Source: Karstenula rhodostoma CBS 690.94 (taxonomy: Eukaryota; Ascomycota; Dothideomycetes; Pleosporales; Didymosphaeriaceae). From it: DNA of 64,000 nucleotides. Below the pieces are notes generated by a model, which made no database searches, was not told the DNA's origin, and was given only the letters and a program-made list of their open reading frames with translations. The stretch spans positions 1,269,267 through 1,333,266 of the forward strand of contig MU001509.1 in assembly GCA_010093485.1 (NCBI GenBank), written 5' to 3'. Of the stretch, positions 36,849 to 50,900 are shown in pieces (the first letter of the stretch is position 1; every line of letters starts with the position of its first letter). A program made the position numbers and the translations under genes.

Positions 36849-37318
36849 AAGCTACTATTATAACTACCTAGTAATAAGAAAATATATAGAGGTTCTATAT
36901 AGATTTATTAAATAGCTCTAAGGGATAGTACTATTTATAATAAGAGAGAAAGAAAAAAGGGTATCTATAGTACTAGACTTAATTAACTAAGTATTAATCT
37001 ATATAATATATAATACTATACTATAATACTATATAATACTAGTAAGGTAGTATACTCCTTATTTACTAATATCTAATATATAATTATAGAGAAGTTATAA
37101 AATATTAAAGATATTATATATTAATAATATTATAATTTAAAAAAGAATATAAAAAAAAAAGATTACCTACTAGTAGTAAATAATTTATAGTACTATATAT
37201 AAAGGCTAGCTTTTATAGAAAAAAACCTATACTATATTCTACTCTATTAAAATAGCTAATAATAAATAACTAATTATTAGTAATAAATATAACCTTATAT
37301 ATACTAATAATAATACTA

Positions 37319-37460
37319 TATTAGCCTATATATAGATACTAAATAAGCCTTAGCCACTTTTTTAGTCCCCCTTTATTCGTGTATTAGTAAAGTATAACGT
37401 GCCTTTTTATCCCCCTTACTTTATTAATTTACCCGTCCTTATAGTAATCGTATATAATAT
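37319..37460 (+). mobile_element. Family B element, copy B6, nested in A7
   Basis: 142 bp. The duplication is AATAATACTA (37,309-37,318) against AGTAATACTA (37,461-37,470), one A/G difference. It shares the unusual CGTGTATTAG/CTAATACACG with B1. Confidence 0.7.
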
Positions 37461-38117
37461 AGTAATACTAATTCTATATATAATATAAATCTAAATAATA
37501 TAGACCTCTATAAGATTAAGTATATTCTCTAGTAAGTTAATTTTTATTAATATAATTAATCTAGTATATAGATACTATAAGTTATAGTTATAAACTATAT
37601 AATTATAAAGTCTATTAGTAAGTTTCTTATATATATATATAGTATTATTAATATAATATTACTAATATAATATTACTAATCTAGGGCTTACTAGAATTAC
37701 CTCTATAGTAGTTAACTAGGAATAGAGACTTTACTTATAAGTAGTAAGAGCTAATTATAATAATTCTTAAGAATTAAAAAAAGCTAGACTTTATAGTAAA
37801 AGTAATTATAATTAAGTTAGAATAATTTATATAATTAATAAATATAGAGTAGGTAGTAGTAGCTTTATAGGATATATAAGGAAGTAGTAGGTAATATTAA
37901 TAGTAATAATAAATAGGTAATATTAATAGTAATAATAGATAGGTAGTATTAATAGTAATAGTAATAGTAATAGAATAATATATTAAGTTATAAACTATAA
38001 ACTATAAGTAAAAGTTAAAGATATTAATAAGTATAAGTAAGGAGAATTAGTATTAAATAACTATTAGTTAGTATTATACTAATAATTAAAAAAGTATAAA
38101 AATATATAAAATAAGTA

Positions 38118-38650
38118 TATTATAAGTATAAATATATATAATAGGATATTAGTAAAAGATAGTATAATAGAAGATAATACTAATAGTAAGGAATAAAATA
38201 CTACCCCTTAGAATTACTAAAAACTAATATTATATAATAAAGTCCTATATATATAAGAAATCCTAGGAATATTAGGACCTTAGTAGGATAATAAAAAAGT
38301 CCTATACTATAAAAAAGTCCTAGGGACTATAAGAAGTTTAGGAACTATAGTAAACTACTAGAATATTAAAAAATTAAAAAACTAGTATATAATCTAGAAA
38401 AATCTCTATATAGTTCCTATTCTTTATAGTTAACTTAAAATATTATTTAGAAATAGTTTACTTTTATATCTAAATTAAAGTATTTTATATCTATATAAAT
38501 ATTTAGTCTTCTCTTAATATTATTATATTATATATTATTATAATATAGGATATTTACTTACCTTTTTATATAGCCTCTATTATATCTTATTCCTTAAATA
38601 ATCCTTAAAATATAGACCTTAGTTAGGTACGTAGGAAACCCCTTATAATA
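38118..38650 (+). mobile_element. Solo LTR of family C, copy C1, nested in A7
   Basis: 533 bp with inverted ends TATTATAAG and CTTATAATA (from TG..CA) and the 5-bp duplication AAGTA (38,113-38,117 and 38,651-38,655). No internal region lies beside it, so it is the product of LTR-LTR recombination. Confidence 0.85.
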
Positions 38651-39304
38651 AAGTATTAAAGAAGAATAAAAAGCTCTCTTCTATTATAAATATACTATAT
38701 AGTTCTATAGACCTAAATTAGAATCTAGACTAAGTAGGTAACTTCTCTTTTATATTCTTTTTTAAATTATAATATTATTAATCTATAATATTCTTAATAT
38801 TTTATAACTTCTCTATAATTATATATTAGATATTAGTAAATAAGAAGTATATTACCCTATTAGTATTATATAATATTATAGTATTATAGTATTATAGTAT
38901 TATATTATATAATACTTATATAGGTTAATATTTAATTAATTAAGCTTAATACTATAAATATTATTTTTTTTTCTTTTATTATAAATAGTACTATCCTTTA
39001 GAGCTATTTAATAGATCTATATAAAATCTCTAGATATTTCTTTATTACTAGGTAGTTATAATAGTAGCTTTATATTAAAAAAAAAAAAAAAGGATTTCTT
39101 TATACTCCTTATTAAATAAAATAAATACTCTAAATATATTAATAAAAATATTAGTAATAGCTATCTATAAGTATTAATATTTAATAAGTTACTATTTATA
39201 TTAAGTAATTTTATAGGGGTAACTAAAATAATTATTATTCTATATATTAATAAATAATTCCCTACTAGGTCTAGTAGTCTAACTACTAAATATTATATAA
39301 ATAC

Positions 39305-39471
39305 TATTATAAGGGATTTCCTATATATCTAATCTAGATCTATACCTTAAGAATTATTTAAGGAATAAGATATAATAGAGGTAAATATAAGACTAAATAA
39401 TAATTCTATACTATAATAGAATATAATATAATAATATTAAAAAAAAACTAAGTATTTATATATATATATAT
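39305..39471 (-). mobile_element. LTR of family C, copy C2, left part
   Basis: It starts TATTATAAGGGATTTCC and runs parallel to C3 (16,293 onward). The sequence breaks in a (TA)n stretch at about 39,471 and resumes at 61,871, so 22.4 kb of later insertions lie within this LTR. Confidence 0.75.
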
Positions 39472-39472
39472 A

Positions 39473-39580
39473 TTTTTTAATATAAAGCTACTATTATAAC
39501 TACCTAGTAATAAGGAAATATCTAGAGGTACTATATAGATCTATTAAAAGGCTCTAAAGAATAGTACTATTTATAATAAA
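39473..39580 (-). mobile_element. Family A fragment A10, 3' end only
   Basis: About 108 bp of the 3' end of family A, read as T run then AATATAAAGCTAC. It ends in a (TA)n run right before A9. It may be a severely 5'-truncated insertion or a local duplication of the end of A9. Confidence 0.6.
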
Positions 39581-42500
39581 AATATATATATATATTTTTT
39601 TTAATATAAAGTTACTATTATAACTACTTAGTAATAAGAAAATATCTAGAGGTACTATATAGTTCTATTAAATAGCTCTAAAGGATAGTACTATTTATAA
39701 TAAAAGAGAAAAAAAGGCGTCTATAGTACTAGACTTAATTAACTAAATATTAACCTCTAGGTTACTAATAGACTTACCACTAGTATATACTATATTATAT
39801 TTATTACTAAGAATTAGTTACTTATTATTATTAACTATTTTAATAGAGTAGAATATAGTATAGGTCTCTTTCTATAAGAGCTAGCCTTTATATATAGTAT
39901 TATAAGTTACTTATTACTAGTAGGTAACCTCTCTTTTATATTCTTTTTTAAATTATAATATTATTAATATTTTATAATATCTTTAATATTTTATAACTTC
40001 TCTATAATTATATATTATTAAGAATATAAATAATACTTAGTAATATTAGAATTTATAGAGCTCTAATTAGCCGCGATAAGGGGTATCTTAACCTAAATAC
40101 TAAACTAATTTAGGATAAGTATAGTATATAACTAGTCTTTCTAGTAAATCTTTTTTTATATAGTAATTTAATTAATTTATTCCCTAAATAAAGGGATATT
40201 TAAACTCCTTTTCTCTACTATAGTTATAAGCCTAGTACTTAGAATATAGGATAATTCTTCTTATATATTTTACTACTTAAATATACCCTCTTAGATTCTC
40301 CTATTATACTAAAAGCCTTCTTTATTTAATAAAGCTATAAGTAATTTAACTATTCTAATTACTTAGACCTAGTTTATTAATTAAATAAGCTAGTCTTATT
40401 AGTTTATAAGCTTATATTTCTAAGTAAACTCTAAAGGTATCTAATCTAAAATTAATCTAGATAGTCTAATAGTCCCCTTAATTAAGGATAATTACCTTAT
40501 TTAACTAGTTATTTTAAAGGAACTATACTAACTAGTTACTTTAAATAACCTTAAAAATTATAAGTAGGAGCTTAAATTATATAAAAAGGATAAGGAAAGC
40601 TATATTTTAAGGATTATAAAATATTATACTATAGTCTCTAACTAGTAGATATACTATTCTAAACTATAAAATCTCTAGAATTAGGTTTATACTATTATCT
40701 CCTAAGATCTCCTTACTATAGTAATAATTAATATAGTTAAAGATAATAAATCTACCTTATAATATCTACTTTATATATTAAAGAATAATCTAGTACCTAC
40801 TAAAGAAGTAACTAAGAACCTTATTTAAGTATAGTATTATATTTATTTTAATAAAGTAAAGAGTAAATAGTAAAATCTAAAAATCTAATTTAAAGAATAG
40901 TAGCTTCTTTACTATAAAGTAATTATATACTTAGTTAAAAAAACTAAAGGAGTATTTATAACCTATAATTTCTTTAAAGCCTTAGATAAAAAGATTACCC
41001 CTAAATAGTTCTACTTAATTAAGTAATAAATCCTACTTAATAAAATACTTAGAAGGCCTATAATAATACTTTCTAAGATTAGAAAGGTATTTTTAGTACT
41101 AATTTAGAAATAATTACTCTACCCTAATTATAAAAGAACTAGTATTTATATAATATTTAGTAGTTAGACTACTAAGCCTAGTAGGGAATTATCTAATAAT
41201 ATATAAAATAATAATTATTTTAACTACTTTTATAAAAATACCTAATATAAATAGTAACTAATTAAATACTAATACTTATAAATAGCTATTACTAATACTC
41301 TAATTAATAGATCCTAAATATTTAACCTTTCTAATAAAGAATAAAATAAGATCTTAAGCTATCTAAAACTCCTATAATAGTTAAAACTATAGACTAAAAT
41401 TAATAGCACTAATTAGAAAATAAGTAATAAAAAGTAGCTTACTATTAACTACCCTAGTAGTATTATAGTAGCTCTTATTAATCTAATTAACTTTCTAAGT
41501 AAAGTTTCTAAGAATAGAATCTATAATATAATATAGAATCCTTACCTACTTTCTAAGAGTATAATTCTAAATAGTATAATTATTATTTACTTTATTAATA
41601 ATTAGAACCTTCTAATTACTAGTTCTTTTAAGAAAGTAACTATAAAAAACTAAGTTAAAATAGAAACTTAAGCTCTACCTATCTTAGAAATAAGAAATTA
41701 TCTAATTAAGAATATTTTTTATAGTAAGAATAGGAAATAATTAGAGAATCTACTATTTAAAGATATAAAGGTAGTTAAGAACTTTTATATAAATATTATC
41801 TTAGAAGCTTAACTTAAGAAAGTTAGTATTTAGTATCTTAGCTTAGATAATACCCTAAGGATTAGAATAATTAAATAAAGTATTATAATAGTAGACCTAT
41901 AGTATAAATATAACCTTACTTTCCTTAAATATAAGCCTATATACTTTTATTCTACTATTATAAATATAATTTAATTATCTAAGCTATTAAGAAAGAATAT
42001 TTCTTACTTAGATAGTAAAAAACTATAGTATAAGTAATTAGAATACCTTAAAAAAAAGGCTTTATAAGCTCTAGTTTCTAGTATATATAGTATATTAATT
42101 AAAGGAATATAATAATAAGAATATAAGTATTATATAATTATATATATAAGTAAGGTAATTTTATAATAACTATATAAGTATTTACTATATCTATTCTACT
42201 ATATTATATAGGACCTATTTAATATAGAGTAAGAATAAATACTTAAATCCTAAATTCTTATAATAAAGAAAGAATTTAGTAGGAAGTTCTATAATTTTAA
42301 TCTATAAAGGAAGATACTTTTAGAGATTCTATAATTAATAAAATACCTATTAACCTTTATAAAGAATAAGTACTAGCTCTAAATTATATAAATCTAGTAG
42401 AATAATAATATAGTAATATTTCTATAGTAAGGAATATTATAATATAAGAAATAGGTAATTAAAAAAAAAATTATAATTAACCCTTTACTACCTTATATAT

Positions 42501-45500
42501 ATAAAACTAATAGTTTAATAGAATAAGCTAGAAAAGAGCTAATTAAATAAATAATAAAAATAAGGTTTAGTATAAATCTACTAATAAAGCTATAGCTAGA
42601 AATTATAGATATAGTAGTCTAGCTATATAATATAAGTCTAAGCACGGTATATAGCTTCTAATTATTAAATAAAATATTAGATAACTAGTTCTAATAGTAT
42701 TTTTAGTACTATAAGCTAGTAATTATATAATATATAATAGTAGATCTCTATCTAGACTAGAGTAGGATTTATACCTATAGATATTAAGTATATTCTCTAA
42801 TAAAGAATTATAAAACTAGATATAATAAAAAGGGATTTAAAATAAATTTAAGAGCTTATATTAGATATTTAGTAAACTATTAAGCTTTTAATATCTATAG
42901 AATATAGGTTCCTATACTTAATTAAATAATTATAACTAGAAATATTATATTTAATAAGATAATCTTCTACTAGAGAGTATATAAAGTTAAACTTCTAAAA
43001 GTAAAAGCTCTAAAAATTATAGAAAGTATTTATAAAAATAAAATTAATAATCTAGAAAATATATTTAATATAATTAATCTTACTTCTAGCTTAAATAAGT
43101 ATATAAGTACTATAAGAATTAAAGATACTAAGTAACTATTTAGAGATAAAAGATTAAAGTAAATAGATTTTAAAAATAGCTAGCTAAAGAATTAGAAAGT
43201 AATAATACTAATTACTATATAAGCTATAAATATAACTAGCTAGTAGTTAGAAATTTATATAGACTAAGATTTAAGTATAAAACTTATAACTCTAAATATA
43301 ATACTATAGTTAGATATTATAAGAATTAATTAATATAATTATAAGAATACTAGAAGCTACTAGAATTAGAATTTAACTAGAAGAGCTAGTAAACTAGAGT
43401 TTTAGAATAATACTTTTTTAGAGTAGAAGCTTTAAAATCCTACTATTACCTTTTAATCTAGTATAACTAACTCTATACTACTAAATAAAATAAGAAATCT
43501 ACTAGTAAGTTAAAAGTAATAATATATTTTCTTTATAGTAAATAGAGTAAATAGATAACTTTAAAAAAAGGCGCCTAAAATTAACTAACTAATAAGTAGG
43601 TATTTACTAGTTTAAAGGTTAAGATAATAAAATATAAATTATAATAATTAGCTAAAAGGTAAATTAAATTTTAGTATATATATACTAATAGTAGATTTAT
43701 CTTTAAAAGATAATTTCTAGATTAACTTTATATATATATTTATACTAGGAGTAGATAAAATCTAGAATAAGTATAAAGACTATAAAATACTAAATATAAT
43801 AGTTATAATAGTTATACTTAAGAAATTAAAACTAGTAATATTACTAACTTATCTATATAGAGATAAGCTATTATTAGAACTAATACTTTAGAAATATCTA
43901 CTTTCCTATCCTCTAGAAAAGCTATTTAAATAGGTTATAATTAAAGAGATTACTACCCTATAGTAGAAAGGAACTTAAATAAAACTACCCTAATTATAAG
44001 TAATAAAATACCTACTTTTATTAAAATAGATATTTATATATAAGCTTAATTAGAATAGTTAGTTTAAAAATTATAAAGCTTATATTATAGTTAGAGGAGA
44101 CCTTTAACTAAAAAATACCCTATACTTAATCTATACTACTATACTTATAGTAAAGTTATTCTAAGTAGTAATAGTAATTACTATAGAGTTTAACCTTAAA
44201 ATTAAATAATATAATATTATAGGAGTATTCCTAAATACTATAATTATAGTAAATAATTCTATAACTTATAAACTTCTAAATAGGTTTAAAATACTAGGAA
44301 TATATATAAGATTAAATTAAGCTCTCTATAGTTTAAAAAACTTACTACTTCTCTAGTATAAAGAGTTTTCCTACTTACTTAAAATTAAAGGGCTTAAAGC
44401 TTTAAAGAAAAAGCCTTATTTATTCCTTTTTAAAAATTAGAAAATTCTAATACTATTTTATATAAATAATATACTACTTTTATAAGGCTAGAATATAGCT
44501 AAATAGGGTAAATACTCTTAGAATTAGATAGATAGAAGAAACTATATAAATTAAGACTAAATTTAAAATACTAAGATAGAGAGGGTTTTAGGAAGGGACT
44601 CTTTATATACTAGATATCTAAGATCTACTAACTAATCTATATATAGGCTACTAGATAAGGCCTAAACTTAAAGATAGGTAAATATCTTATAAAAGAATTT
44701 AATTTTAGGTTAAATTAATCTTTATACTACCCCCCTCTAAGTATAATCTAGGGTCTTAATAGTCTCTAAGGACTATAAAAATACCTATATCTATAAAAAA
44801 AAAAAAAAGAATAAATTAGTTTAGGGAGAAAAAAAATAAAAATAAAAAAAATATCCTCTATACTTTTAAAAAATTTCCTATTAAACTTATATAATTATAG
44901 ACTAGATTAGAGTATTCTATTCTAGTATAATTATATAAGACTTTATAATTTTCTATATAAAAATACCTTTATTTAGAATTTTTCTAAGTAATTAGTTATA
45001 TACTATTATATATATATTATATAGGGTTCCCTAATTTTATAAGGAGAGATTAAAATCTAGTTTAAAATCTTAAATTCCTTATTATAGTTAAAGGCTTAAA
45101 ATATTTAATATATAAAGCTTAATCCTTTATAGTACTAAAAAGTATAAAATAAATATACTTTATAAATACTAGATAGGCTATCTAGATTAAGCTTCTATAT
45201 TAACTAGCTTATTTTTAGGTAACCCTTTATTAATTATCTACCTTAATAGGCGTATTATCTTTAGGATTATTATCTAAGAATACTTTATTAAGAGTAGCTT
45301 TCTTTTAAGTATCTAGGTACTTAGAGGGCCTAACTACCTAAGGATTAGTATTATAAAAATTACCTACTAGCTTTAGGGTATTTCTAAAATTAAATACTAG
45401 ATACTATATATTATCTAGATTATAGCCTTACTATACTACTTAGTATTAGAATTTTCTCTAGCTTAGTTAGCTATTATAAATAAGTAATACCTTCTACTTA

Positions 45501-47599
45501 AGGGTATTATTAACTTTAGTTAGTAGTTTCTATAGTTAGTATTATCTAGAAAGTAAGTTATTAGATACTTTTTAAAAATAGTCTATATAAAATACTAGAT
45601 AAACTTTTATATATAATAGTAATTTAAGTTTATAAGATAATTCTTTTATTTTTATAATATAGTATAGACTATATATTTACTTATTAAGTTTAATAAAAGG
45701 ATATAATATTAAAAAGCCTTTTAGAATAATATAAATAAAGTTATTAATAATAAAATTAAATAGTTAGTAGTATTTATTAGCTTATTTTACTATTAAGTTT
45801 TATACTATAATAAGGTTCTAATAGGTTTAGTTATAGACCTAAATAATAGTTTTAAGGTAAGTAGTAATAAACTTATAAACTTACTTAGAGCTAATATTAT
45901 TAGGGGAGTTTTTAGATAATCTAACTTTATTTCTCTAGTTCTAAAAGACTTTAGCTTTATAACTAAACTTAATTTTATATAGAGAGAAACTAGTAGATTT
46001 ATTAGATAAAGAGGCTTATACCTAGTTTATTAAAAGGAGTAAATCTAACTAGTTATTCTAAAATTTATTAATAAATAAATAGAGATATTAATTAATATAC
46101 TTATTATATATCTTAGTTTAGTTATCTATTTAGATATAATCTATAGATATAAGTTTCTACTATATACTTATAAGATAATATAGTTTATTAGTAAAATTAG
46201 AAGTAAACTATAGCCCTTAATCTAATATAATAGATTTAGGGATACTAAAGATCCTCTAGATATACTAGTAGTAAAAAAAGGTAATCTATTCTATAGTAAT
46301 TATTTTATAATATAGTAGTAAAAAGGTATATTTACTTAGATAGTATATATAAACTATAATATTATTAAAGCCCTTTTAGTCTAGTAGAAAGTTTTTAAAG
46401 TCTATAGAGATATCTTACTATATAGCCTCTAGAATAGATAGTAGTTAAAATAGGCCTAGCTTTTTATTATAAGGGGGTTTAGTCTAGTAATAGATCTTAT
46501 AATTTTATATAAACTATTTAATATCTATATATATATAGCTCTAATAGTATAATTTCTAGATAAGTTTATAGGTCTTTTTAGTACTAGGGTATATAGTTAT
46601 CTAGTAGGAGTAAACTATATTAATAAGGATTATTTAAAACTAACTAGTTTTAGGGATAACTAGATAGTCTTAGTATAAAAGAAGTCTAGAAGGTATTCTA
46701 TTATACTTATTATTTAGTTTAAAAATAGCCTTTTAAAATAGTTCTAAGGTTAGATTAGTATAATTTACTTTAAGTAGGTAGTTTACTAGTATAATAGAAG
46801 AGTTTTATAATTTAGCCTTTCTATTCTACTAGTTTAGCTTAGTAGTAGTAACTAATACTATTATTTTATAGTCTTTATTATTAGTATTAGTATTAGTAAT
46901 ATCCTATTATTAGGGGAAGAAGTATATTATATAGGCTAACTTAGCTTTTACCTTTTATATAACTAGTTCTTCCTATTTCTATAATAGTATATTAGCTACG
47001 ATATTTATAAATCTAGAGTAAAATATAATTATATAGTTATATTAGGATAATACTTCTAACTAATAAATTTAGTAGAGTATAAGTTTTTATTTTATAGAGA
47101 AGTATTTAAGTATATAATAGTCTATAATAATAGTAAATAGCTCTTCTAACTATAGACTAATAAACTAGGTATACTATATATATAACTTATCTATAATAGT
47201 AAGTATTTTCTTATTATAAATATTATAATTTATCTTTACTAGTTTTATTTTATATAAGTAGAAACTAAAAGATTTCTAGATTCTATTATTTTATATTTAT
47301 AAGATAGCTTCTATAATAATACTATTACTAGTATTAGTCTCTATCTATATCTTATAGTAGGGGGAATACTATATAATAAGATTATCTAAGTAAAAAAGAT
47401 TCTTTATAGTTTAAAAAGTAGTATATTCCTTATTTTTAAACTTATATTAAATACCTTTTTTAGTTAGCTTAATAAGGGGTTAAATAATATATCTATAGTT
47501 TTTAAGGTAGGCCTAATAGTAATTATAGAATTCTAAAAAGAATTAGAGGGTATAGAGGCTAGTAGGCTCTTTTTAGTTCTATATTATAGTTTCCTTTTT

Positions 47600-47950
47600 A
47601 GAGTCCTTATAGATCCTGTTAGTAATAATAATAAAGCCTAAGAATTTAACTTCTTAAATAGTAAATTTACTTTTCTTAATATTATAATAGAGGTAGTACT
47701 CTTTTAACTATTTAATAACTTTAAATATATAAACCTTATACTCTAGAGGATCCTTAGAGTAGATAAGGATATTATTAATATAAACTATATAAATTAAGTT
47801 AATTATATTAGCTAGAATTATATTAATAAAGTATTAGAATAATACTAGTCTATTAGTTATACTAAAAGAAAAAATATTATATTTAAAATTACTATATTAA
47901 GTTTAAAATATAGAGAGGTTAAAGATATATTTAGTAAGTTATATATAATA
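47600..47950 (-). pseudogene. Reverse transcriptase remnant of gypsy-1
   Basis: Minus-strand bases 47,782 to 47,753 read YINNILIYSK, the Ty3/gypsy catalytic block with both Asp codons changed to Asn by G-to-A changes. The position, about 4.6 kb from the 5' LTR and 3 kb from the 3' LTR, leaves room downstream for RNase H and integrase, the gypsy gene order. I could not read the integrase motifs. Confidence 0.7.
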
Positions 47951-50900
47951 AAAGGCTTATTATAGGTCTAGTTTAGTAAATATATATACCCTAGATAGAT
48001 ATATAAGAGTTTCCTCTAATAGTAGTATAGAAGTAATATTCTTTTTAATAATACTATTAAGCCTTTTATAATTAATATAAAGATATTACCCCCCTCTAGA
48101 CTTCTTTATATATAAAATAGGGGAGGTAAAACTAGTATTACTAAGAAAGATAAACCCTTTCTTTACTATATTCTAAATATATAGATATAGTAATTCTAGC
48201 TTATTAAGAGATATAGGATATAGTAGAGAGGTCTTTAAAATACTAATATTCTTAGTAAGAATAATATTATAATTAATACCTTTCTATTATAGGGGTAAGG
48301 TATTTACCTCTTATTTACTAAAGTAAAAAATATCTATTCCTACCTATCTATAGTAGGGAAGTTTAGCTTTAAGTTCTACTAGTAACTATTTTTAAAATTT
48401 TTCTAGAGAGTTAGCTATAGCTTTCTTCTTATAATATTTAACTTTTATAAGTTTAAATAATTTATATTAACTAATAAAGTTAATCTCTATACCTTATATA
48501 CTAACTATAAATACTATAATAGAGATAGTTAAAATATTAATACTAGCCTTAAGGAGCTATTTCCTTATTAGTATTTAATACTTAGAGGGTTTCTTTAGAA
48601 GTAGTAGCCCTAAATTAGATAGTACTTTATTTATCTTATATAAATCTTCCTTATATTAAAACTACTTTATAAGGTAGAAAATAGTAATAACTTAGTCCTT
48701 TAAGTAGTTTTTTAGTTTAATCCTTAGCTCTTATAAGAGTTTCTTAGTAGCTTATTTACTAGGGTCTCTAGTAGAATTAGGCTTAGTAGAGGTAGTTAAT
48801 TTCCCTAGTAATAATTTATTATTATATAGTAACTTATTACTATATTTATATACTAAGGTATTATTTTTAATATTAGACTTAACTAATTACTAACTTTTAT
48901 TCTTAAACTTTAGTAATTTAGCTTTATTACTATCCTTATCTAAAAATATATAGTATATTATAATAAAATTCTTATCTAGAATAGGCTTTACTAAAGGTAG
49001 TTAATAATTACTATAGTTCTAGGGGATAGTCTATACTAAAGAGATAAATAATATTATAAGTTCTATAGGGATTTTAAACTCCTTTATAGGAGAGTATTCT
49101 CTATAGAGTAATTATACTTATTAAAGTTAAATATCCTTCTTTTTAAAGTTAGTATCCTATTAGTTAGTATTAAACTAGTATTCTTTATTAACTAGCGGGA
49201 GTAGATAGTATAGTACTATAAATAAAGTAATAACCTATAATAGTATATTATCTAGCTATATTAAGTACTAGTTATAATAATTAATTAATATTTTAGTATC
49301 TTTAAAGAATTTTTATTTTATAATAAGGTTATAGTTTCCTATTTTATATAAGATAAATTATATAGTTATAGGGTATCTATTAATATTAAATACTACTTAA
49401 AAATAGTAATTAATTAAGGTAGCCTTCTTACTAGTAAAACTTTTAAGAGGGATTAGGTATTTAAGCTATATTAACTTAATACTAAATTAGTACCTTAGTA
49501 TTTTCTCTAGCTATAAGGTAATAAGATTATATATAAATATATTAGAATTAATAAGGCTATATATATAAACCTTATATCTATTATTTTAGAATATTATAAA
49601 AAGTATAAAAGGTATTCCCCTAAATAAGTTAGAGATTTAAATATCTTTAAAGTTAGTATAATACTTCTTAGAGTAGAATACTAGCTTTTATAGGTTAATT
49701 AGTTCTATACCTACTATTCCTATTAGGGGTACTAGCCTAAAGTTAATTAATACCTCTAGTTTTCTAATTTAAAATTTAACTTAGAGTCTTTATTTAAGGT
49801 ATATTTATTACTAGATTCTAGAAAGAAATAAGCTTTATTCTCTTTTTAAACCTTTATAATAGTAGTAATAGTATACCTATTATAGGGTTTAATAGGGTAA
49901 TTATAGTAGATATAGTCCTTAGAGAAGTAGTTATAATATATTTAATTCTTATAATACTACTTTCTAGAGTATCTATATCTAGGGTTAGTAGATTAGTACT
50001 TTAGAGTTAATTCTACTATAGTATCTTTAGGTAGTCCTATAGTATAATAAGAGGCTAAAGTAACTATTTATAATAAAAACTCCTTATAATAATATAGAAT
50101 AGAGAGAATAAGTTAGTTATAGTTAGTTTAATAATTATACTTAAAGACTTTATATAGCTTATAGATAATAGTATAAAATTTATTATAATCTATAGTAAAG
50201 TTAATAGTATTCTAGGTAAACTAGTTAGTAAGCTTTATATAGAGCTTCTTATAGAGTATCTCTTTAGGATTATTAGAATAAAATCTAGCCTAGTTTATAA
50301 ATATATTATATTATATAATAAATAAGTTTATATTTCCTCTAGATAGAAGTATTATTTTCTAGAAATTAGTATAGATATTAATATTCTAGTTTAGTAGTAT
50401 AAATATAGCTTAAAGGTAGTTATATAGATTTATAAGAGATATAGTTAATTACTACTATTTCTAAATATTAAAAATTTTAAAGGTATAGCCTTCTAGCTAT
50501 ATATTAATATAATTAGTAATAGTTATAGTATATTCTTTAGGAGTATTTTATTAAAAGTAATCTATATTAGACTTAATCTTAACCTCTAGTAAATAGAACT
50601 ATAGCTTAAACTAAGTCTTATTACTATTAAACTTATTAGGGTCTAGAACCTTAGGGGATAGGTATTTATTCTAGTAAGTTTAATACTTTATATAGTAAAG
50701 GTTTAGTACTTTATAGAAAAGTTTACTAGGGGTATTTATTTTTAGGATATATTAACCTATAGTAGAATAGCCTATACCTTACTAACTATTTATTTTTAAA
50801 GTAACTAGTTTAGTATTATATTTAATAGTAGGTACTAGCTTAGTAAGGGAAATACTAAACTAGTAGAGTAACTTAAAGCTATTATTACTATCTAAGTTAC

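Larger units (their letters stand above)
36809..38732 (-). mobile_element. Family A element, copy A7, nested in A6
   Basis: Inserted in opposite orientation to A6 with duplication AGTAGGTAAC (36,799-36,808 and 38,733-38,742). The poly(A), read as T, runs about 34 bases from 36,809. Removing B6, solo LTR C1 and their duplications leaves 1,234 bp, the normal family length. Confidence 0.88.
35931..39091 (+). mobile_element. Family A element, copy A6, split by A7
   Basis: Two parts, 35,931-36,808 and 38,743-39,091, together 1,227 bp. The outer target-site duplication is GATTTCTTT (35,922-35,930 and 39,093-39,101). The right part ends in a ~15-base poly(A). The break falls at the duplication of A7. 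Confidence 0.85.
25421..39304 (-). mobile_element. Copia-3: old Ty1/copia internal remnant, split by many later insertions
   Basis: Pieces at about 25,421-25,460, 26,691-26,695, 26,845-27,340, 35,867-35,930 and 39,092-39,304, read as reverse complement, run colinearly with copia-1 internal bases about 30,560 back to 29,785. Joining the pieces across the duplications of A5, B4, copia-1 and A6 gives one continuous alignment, for example TAGTAAGCTACTT at 27,301 and TAGCTTTAACTATTAT at 35,886. No LTR of this copy is visible. It is heavily degraded and has no open frame. Confidence 0.75.

Noticed and set aside
39595..39780. Head-to-head A9/A8 junction as a 5' inversion (twin priming)
   Set aside because: A8 has its own poly(A) at 60,772 and an 11-bp duplication that splits A9, so it is a nested insertion, not an inversion.
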